In this document: one piece after another, positions 5,873-10,008 of the stretch
Layout of the letters: each line of letters opens with the position of its first letter
Numbering within the stretch: position 1 is the stretch's first letter
NCBI GenBank assembly: GCA_937859855.1
Contig: CALMAR010000233.1
Span: 1-10,008 of the forward strand
Source of the DNA: an uncultured Kineosporia sp.
GTDB taxonomy: Bacteria; Actinomycetota; Actinomycetes; Actinomycetales; Kineosporiaceae
DNA length: 10,008 bases
Direction of reading: 5' to 3'
Program-made: the position numbers and the translations under genes
The notes under the pieces: generated by a model
The model's input: the letters and a program-made list of their open reading frames with translations, nothing else
Told to the model about the DNA's origin: nothing
The model's database searches: none

Positions 5873-6943
5873 TCAGGGAACCGGGATCAGCTGCTCCAGG
5901 AAGCGCTCGGTCGCGTGGCCGTCGTCCAGATGGCAGAACGTCTGCCGGAAGCGGCGGTACGCGGCGGCATACCCGTCCGTGACCGCGGGCAGGTTCTGCA
6001 GGCTGTCGACGAGCTGCTGCTGGGTGCGCACCAGCGGGCCGGGTGCCTGGTCGGCGAGCTCGAAGTAGAACCCGCGCATCCGGTCGCGGTAGTGCTCCAG
6101 GTCGTGGGTGTGGAAGACGAGCGGCTTGCCGGTCACCGCGAAGTCGAACATCGTCGAGGAGTAGTCGGTGACCATCGCGTCGGCGGCCAGGTAGAGCTCC
6201 GCGACGTCGGGGTGTGCGGACACGTCCCGGACCCCCTCGCGTTCGGGCAGCGCCGCTCGTCCCGTGAGCTTGTAGTGCAGCCGGACCAGGACGACGTACT
6301 CGCGCCCGAGCCCCTCCATCACCCCGGCTTCCAGGGCTGCCGCGGTGGCGGCGTCGACGCCGCGCTCGGCCAGGACGTCGTCCCGGAAGGTCGGCGTGTA
6401 CAGGACGACGGTCTGCTCGTCGGTGATGCCCAGTTCACGCCTGACCCGTTCGCGGATCAGGCCCGCCGTGGCACTCAGCAGCACGTCGTTGCGGGGGTAC
6501 CCGATCTCCAGCACGGGCCCCTGCCACTGGAAGGCGCTGCGCAGCGCGGCGGTGCTGTGGCGGTTGGGCGAGAGCAGCACGTCCCACCGCGCCACGTCGA
6601 GCGACAGGCGTTCCAGCACGCCGGGCGGGGGGCTCAGGATGTCGGCGTGCACCCGCTTGAGCGGGGTGCCGTGCCAGGTCTGCACGTACCGGGCGCCCGG
6701 CCCCTTCACCCAGTCCATCTCCAGGTGACTGTCCGAGATCACCAGATCGGCGGACTCCAACGCCTCGATCGCCGGCCGGCTGTAGATCGTCCGGGTCTGC
6801 GTGCCGGCCGGGAACCCGCCGTCCCGCGTCGGGTCGCACAGCCACACGTGCTCGTGCGCGTCGCCCCGGCGCAGCAGTGCCCGATGCACCGCCGCGGGGC
6901 TGTCGGCGTACCGACCGTTGAAACTGTTGTAGACGATCCTCAT
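5873..6943 (-). CDS. CDP-glycerol:glycerophosphotransferase-like enzyme (TagB/TagF type)
   Basis: A 356-residue GT-B-like transferase of the Glyphos_transf family, which moves glycerol-phosphate (or ribitol-phosphate) from a CDP donor to a wall-polymer primer at the cytoplasmic face of the membrane. Family landmarks, numbered from ATG 6943, are WHGTPLK (90-96, with the catalytic-type H91), GYPRND (148-153), YTPTFRD (182-188), RLHYK with H223, VTDYSS near 258-263 (CDP-binding region) and HDLEHY (280-285). The N-terminal part, MRIVYNSFNGRYADSP, is a typical opening, so ATG 6943 is preferred to ATG 6970; neither has a strong ribosome-binding site. No transmembrane segment is seen. The absence of partner genes (a CDP-glycerol synthase or a polymer ABC exporter) in view means the polymer is unknown. 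Divergent from the MMPL gene. Confidence 0.88.
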   Translation of the reverse strand: MRIVYNSFNGRYADSPAAVHRALLRRGDAHEHVWLCDPTRDGGFPAGTQTRTIYSRPAIEALESADLVISDSHLEMDWVKGPGARYVQTWHGTPLKRVHADILSPPPGVLERLSLDVARWDVLLSPNRHSTAALRSAFQWQGPVLEIGYPRNDVLLSATAGLIRERVRRELGITDEQTVVLYTPTFRDDVLAERGVDAATAAALEAGVMEGLGREYVVLVRLHYKLTGRAALPEREGVRDVSAHPDVAELYLAADAMVTDYSSTMFDFAVTGKPLVFHTHDLEHYRDRMRGFYFELADQAPGPLVRTQQQLVDSLQNLPAVTDGYAAAYRRFRQTFCHLDDGHATERFLEQLIPVP

Positions 6944-7189
6944 CGGGCCGCCGTCGCCTCGTCCGGCCACGGCGCGGGAGTGGGGCTCTGCATCCGGCCG
7001 AGGTTATCGACGTCCGGCCTGCGGTGGTCGTGTCGGCCCGGTCGCCGGTGGATCGGGAGCTTCCGGCACGACCGCGACGTCGGGTGCCGAGGCGCCCGGG
7101 TCTTTCCGCCGACTCGCTGATCGTGGCAGGCTCGGGGGTGCGGTCGGGCACGGCGGTGCTGCCTGACTCGACATCTGCCGAGGTGACCC
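6944..7189. other. Divergent intergenic region (246 bp) with a bulged dyad
   Basis: This gap must hold promoters for the minus-strand glycerophosphotransferase-like gene and the plus-strand MMPL gene. I see no convincing -35/-10 pair. The clearest structure is CGGCAC-GAC (7064-7072) facing GTC-GG-GTGCCG (7079-7089), a 9-bp stem with a 2-nt bulge and a 6-nt loop. It could be an operator or a hairpin in the MMPL leader. GAGGTGA (7180-7186) is the ribosome-binding site for the MMPL gene. Confidence 0.4.
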
Positions 7190-9292
7190 ATGCAGCGTCG
7201 GATAGCCGGCTCGCTGACCGGCTCGAAGATCAAATGGATCGTGCTGGTGTTCTGGGTGGTCGCCCTGGCCGGCCTCGGGTCGTTCGCCGGCAAGCTCACC
7301 GGGGTCGAGGACAACCAGGCGCAGTCCTGGTTGCCCGGCAACGCCGAATCCACCCAGGCGCTGAAGAAGCTCTCCGCCTTCCAGTCGGAGAACGCCATCC
7401 CGACCACGGTGGTCTACGAGGTCTCCAGCGGCACCCTGACCCCGCAGCAGCTGGCCGCGGCGAAGGCGGCGACGACCAGGATCTCGCAGCTGGAGGGCGT
7501 GGTCGGCCAGGTGACCGGGCCCATCCCCGCGCCCGACCGGAAGGCCGCCCAGACGGTGGTCACCTTCGACCTGGGCAAGAACGGCTGGAACAAGCTGCCC
7601 GACACCGCCACGCAGTTGCGCAAGGTCGCGGCGGTCCCCGGCACGACGCTGCACCTGGCCGGTCAGGGCGGCCAGGCGGCCGACTCCGCCGAGGCGTTCG
7701 CCGGGCTGGACGGGTCGCTGCTGTACACCACGGTGGCGGTGGTGATCATCATCCTGCTGCTCACCTATCGCAGCCCGGTGCTGTGGCTGCTGCCGGTGCT
7801 CTCCGCCGGCGTCGCGCTGACGCTGGCCCAGGCCGTCATCTACTTCCTGGCCAAGGACGCCGGGCTGACCGTCAACGGGCAGTCCCAGGGCATTCTCACC
7901 GTGCTGGTCTTCGGCGCGGGGACGGACTACGCCCTGTTGCTGGTGGCGCGGTACCGGGAGGAGTTGCGCCGGCACGAGGACCGGCACGAGGCGATGGCGT
8001 TCGCGCTGCACCGCGCCGCGCCGGCGATCATCGCTTCGGCCGGCACCGTGGTGCTGGGCATGCTCACGCTGCTGTTCGCCGACATGAACTCGACGGCGGG
8101 GATGGGGCCCGTGCTGGCGATCGGCATCGTGATCGGGCTCGCGGTGATGGTCACGCTGCTGCCGGCACTGCTGGTGATCATGGGACGGTGGATCTTCTGG
8201 CCCTCGCGGCCCACGTTCGGCAGCCCGGAGCCGACGGTCGGGGGGTTCTGGGCCCGGGTCGGGAGGCGGATCGGCCGCCGGCCCCGCGCCGTCTGGATCG
8301 GCACCACCGCGGCTCTGCTGCTGGCCTGCCTGGGCCTGTTCCAGTTGAACGCCAACGGCCTGTCCACCGAGGACTCCTACACCAAGGAGTTCGACTCCAT
8401 CGTCGGCCAGAAGGTGCTGGTCGAGCACGGCCTGTCGGACCAGACCAACCCGGTCCAGGTGGTCGCGAACGCCGACGCCGCGGACGCCGTGGTCCAGGCC
8501 ATGTCAGGCATCCACGGCATCGGGACGCCGTCCAGGCCGGTCACCCGGGGCGGTGTCGCCTTCATCAGCGCCACCACCGACGACGACGCGACCTCGGCAG
8601 GCGCGTTCGCCGCGGTCCAACGGGTGCGCACCGCCGTGCACGGCGTCGACGGCGCCGACGCGCTGGTGAGCGGCTCGCCGGCGATCCTGCTGGACATCAA
8701 GCATGCGCAGAGCCACGACAACAAGCTGATCATCCCGATGGTGCTGCTGGTGGTCGCGCTGATCCTGATGGCGCTGCTGCGCGCCCTGGTCGCGCCGCTG
8801 ATCCTGGTCGCCACGGTGGTGCTGTCCTTCGGCGCGTCGCTGGGCCTCAGCGCGCTGCTGTTCCGGTACGTCTTCGACTTCGCCGGGGCCGACTCCTCGT
8901 TGCCGCTGTTCGTGTTCGTGTTCCTGGTCGCCCTCGGCATCGACTACAACATCTTCCTGATGACCAGGGTCCGCGAGGAGACCCCGGAGCACGGCACGCG
9001 CAGGGCCGCGCTGATCGGGCTGTCCGCGACGGGCGGGGTGATCACCTCGGCGGGGATGGTGCTGGCCGCCACGTTCCTGGTGCTGGGCACCCTGCCGCTC
9101 GTCGCCTTCGCCGAGATCGGTGTCGCGGTCGCGTTGGGCGTCGTCCTGGACACGATGATCGTGCGCTCGGTCCTGGTCACGGCGATCACCTTCGACATCG
9201 GCCCGGGAATCTGGCGGCCGAGCCGGCTCGACCGCGCACCGCGCCGCCCGGAAGCCGAGGGCGAGGAGCGGTTCAGCCCTGCCCTGCACTGA
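7190..9292 (+). CDS. MMPL-family (RND superfamily) transporter
   Basis: A 700-residue inner-membrane transporter with the duplicated MMPL layout of 12 helices: TM1 about 15-34, an outer loop of about 140 residues, TM2-6 about 178-332, TM7 about 368-386, a second outer loop, and TM8-12 about 513-664. The proton-relay Asp-Tyr pairs expected in TM4 and TM10 are present as GTDYALLLVARYREE (D246-Y247) and GIDYNIFLMTRVREE (D585-Y586), matching the pairs known from mycobacterial MmpL3. Both halves are intact and the length is normal for the shorter actinobacterial MMPL class, which lacks the long C-terminal tail of MmpL3. The ATG has GAGGTGA just upstream. Substrates in this family are lipids, siderophores or hydrophobic drugs; none can be assigned. 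No regulator or accessory protein is adjacent. The divergent wall-polymer enzyme hints at envelope work. Confidence 0.93.
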   Translation: MQRRIAGSLTGSKIKWIVLVFWVVALAGLGSFAGKLTGVEDNQAQSWLPGNAESTQALKKLSAFQSENAIPTTVVYEVSSGTLTPQQLAAAKAATTRISQLEGVVGQVTGPIPAPDRKAAQTVVTFDLGKNGWNKLPDTATQLRKVAAVPGTTLHLAGQGGQAADSAEAFAGLDGSLLYTTVAVVIIILLLTYRSPVLWLLPVLSAGVALTLAQAVIYFLAKDAGLTVNGQSQGILTVLVFGAGTDYALLLVARYREELRRHEDRHEAMAFALHRAAPAIIASAGTVVLGMLTLLFADMNSTAGMGPVLAIGIVIGLAVMVTLLPALLVIMGRWIFWPSRPTFGSPEPTVGGFWARVGRRIGRRPRAVWIGTTAALLLACLGLFQLNANGLSTEDSYTKEFDSIVGQKVLVEHGLSDQTNPVQVVANADAADAVVQAMSGIHGIGTPSRPVTRGGVAFISATTDDDATSAGAFAAVQRVRTAVHGVDGADALVSGSPAILLDIKHAQSHDNKLIIPMVLLVVALILMALLRALVAPLILVATVVLSFGASLGLSALLFRYVFDFAGADSSLPLFVFVFLVALGIDYNIFLMTRVREETPEHGTRRAALIGLSATGGVITSAGMVLAATFLVLGTLPLVAFAEIGVAVALGVVLDTMIVRSVLVTAITFDIGPGIWRPSRLDRAPRRPEAEGEERFSPALH

Positions 9293-9307
9293 CCGGGGCA
9301 GGCCCGG
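9278..9307. terminator. Competing hairpins at the end of the MMPL gene
   Basis: CCTGCCC (9278-9284) can pair with GGGCAGG (9296-9302) across 11 nt spanning the stop codon. Alternatively CCGGG (9293-9297) can pair with CCCGG (9303-9307). The two are mutually exclusive. There is no T-tract. They lie in the 23-bp gap between convergent genes, where a terminator is expected. Confidence 0.35.
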
Positions 9308-9315
9308 ATTCCGCT

Positions 9316-9678
9316 TCAGCGCAGCAGATACCCGACGAACAGCTGGGCCTCGGTGACCACCCCGGCTTTGTGGGCCCTCTCGGCCGGCACGGGCTCCTCG
9401 AACCACCGCTTCACCAGCCAGGCCGACAGTTGCACAGGTCCTGCCGGGTGGGCGATGCCCGCATCGAGGATCTGGTTCCGGGTCGCCTGATCTGTCAGAG
9501 CGAGCCGGACGTCTTCCAGAGGCCTGCCCTGACCATGAGCCAGAAAGATCAGGTGTCCAAGAATCGGCATGGACTCGATGAGCAAGGGGCCGTTGCCGCC
9601 GTACGACGTGGCCTGCTCGAAGACGTTCATGATCGCCTCGTGATAATCCCGCCCCACGGCCTCCACCCGGCACACCAT
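9316..9678 (-). CDS. Hypothetical protein, 120 residues, atypical codon use
   Basis: I do not recognise this protein. It is 120 residues long, soluble and probably mostly helical, with no signal peptide. A segment LLIESMPILGHLIFLAHGQ (about 32-50) is hydrophobic but too polar for a clear membrane helix. Other notable stretches are RPLEDVRLALTDQATRNQIL (about 52-71) and the C-terminal GVVTEAQLFVGYLLR. The ATG at 9678 is supported by GGAGGT 6 nt upstream. About 21 of its 120 codons end in A or T (for example GAT, TAT, CTT, TTT, GCT, AAA), clearly more than in the flanking genes, which suggests a different origin. It lies 65 bp downstream of an SGNH hydrolase gene on the same strand and converges with the MMPL gene. 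The good ribosome-binding site and intact frame argue that it is a real gene. Confidence 0.7.
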   Translation of the reverse strand: MVCRVEAVGRDYHEAIMNVFEQATSYGGNGPLLIESMPILGHLIFLAHGQGRPLEDVRLALTDQATRNQILDAGIAHPAGPVQLSAWLVKRWFEEPVPAERAHKAGVVTEAQLFVGYLLR

Positions 9679-9743
9679 ACGGTGACCTCCCGATCGCGTC
9701 CGGCCGGCACGGGCACCGGAGCGTGCCGGAGGTGATGCTGCGC

Positions 9744-10008
9744 TCAGCGGGTCACGGCCTGGTCCAGCGCATCGGCGAAGACTCCCGCGATGGCCGCGTA
9801 GCCCCGGTCGTTGGGGTGGAAGCGGTCGGCGGCCAGCTTGCCCGTCCAGAACCGGGTGCGGGCGTCGCGGCGGGTGTCGGCGATGACGAAACCGCGCTCG
9901 CCGCCGACCCGCTCGGTCACCTCGTTCAGCGCTCTGGCCGAGCGGGTCCCGTTCGGCAGGGTCCCGACCAGGCTGCCGGCGGGCAGGCGGCGCAGCACCG
10001 CCTCGTAC
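9744..10008 (-). CDS. SGNH/GDSL-family hydrolase, C-terminal fragment (start off right edge)
   Basis: Only the last 88 codons are visible; the frame is open through the right edge. The C-terminal SGNH block V is clear as DRFHPNDRGYAAIAGVF, in which the Asp and His of D-R-F-H-P-N are the catalytic-triad residues. The preceding VGTLPNGTRSARALNEV and ERGFVIADTRRDAR fit the end of the alpha/beta fold, with a variable loop and the segment before block V. These enzymes are esterases, lipases or acyl/acetyl hydrolases acting on lipids or polysaccharides; the substrate cannot be told from this piece. A GTG at 9998 is not the real start because coding continues upstream (Y-E-A). It may be cotranscribed with the 120-residue gene downstream. 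Confidence 0.85.
   Translation of the reverse strand, partial: YEAVLRRLPAGSLVGTLPNGTRSARALNEVTERVGGERGFVIADTRRDARTRFWTGKLAADRFHPNDRGYAAIAGVFADALDQAVTR

Noticed and set aside
5831..5878. Short hairpins (CCGGT/ACCGG at 5831-5846; CCCTG/CAGGG at 5867-5878) after the glycerophosphotransferase-like gene.
   Set aside because: Stems of 5 bp, one with a 2-nt loop that overlaps the stop codon and no T-tract; chance matches at this GC content are expected.
7024..9735. 903-codon plus-strand frame over the MMPL gene.
   Set aside because: A +1 shadow rich in Arg, Gly, Ala and Pro; the overlapping MMPL frame has all family motifs.
1..10008. A self-contained defence, mobile or biosynthetic system.
   Set aside because: No nuclease, helicase, toxin-antitoxin pair, integrase, transposase, terminal repeats or biosynthetic core enzyme is seen; the genes belong to ordinary regulatory, transport and envelope families.

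Overview
The window is GC-rich chromosomal DNA, and its genes use mostly G- or C-ending codons and several GTG starts. Together with a WYL regulator, an MMPL transporter and a Pit transporter followed by a DUF3349 gene (an arrangement I recall from mycobacteria), this points to a high-GC actinomycete. Genus cannot be read from the sequence. There is no rRNA, tRNA, CRISPR array, transposase or phage gene. No gap between genes exceeds 300 bases.

Layout. (1) 1-608 (-) is a HTH/WYL regulator whose C-terminus lies off the left edge. It is divergent from a 139-residue conserved protein of unknown function at 684-1103 (+). The 75-bp gap holds a perfect 8-5-8 palindrome that is the likely shared operator. 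(2) 1124-3151 (-) is a membrane-anchored GGDEF-EAL protein of cyclic-di-GMP metabolism, with both active sites apparently intact and no canonical I-site. A 10-bp tandem duplication lies between its Shine-Dalgarno sequence and its start codon. (3) 3376-5289 (+) is a three-gene operon: a Pit-family phosphate transporter, a two-helix membrane protein and a DUF3349 protein. A PHO-box-like site lies upstream of the transporter. (4) 5316-5756 (-) is a small metal-binding cupin. Upstream of it on the same strand, 5873-6943 (-) is a CDP-glycerol:glycerophosphotransferase-like (teichoic-acid type) enzyme. (5) 7190-9292 (+), divergent from that enzyme, is a 700-residue MMPL/RND transporter. (6) 9316-9678 (-) is an unrecognised 120-residue protein with codon usage unlike its neighbours. 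9744-10008 (-) is the C-terminal end of an SGNH hydrolase that continues off the right edge.

How the parts relate. The window is mostly independent one- to three-gene units with divergent or convergent borders, typical of a chromosome interior. The only clear operon is the phosphate-transport trio. The glycerophosphotransferase-like enzyme and the MMPL transporter both suggest cell-envelope work, but their link is only a shared divergent promoter region. I did not find a self-contained novel system. The items most worth following are the WYL operator with its unknown partner, the displaced ribosome-binding site of the cyclic-di-GMP gene, the PHO-box-like site before the Pit operon, and the compositionally odd 120-residue orphan.
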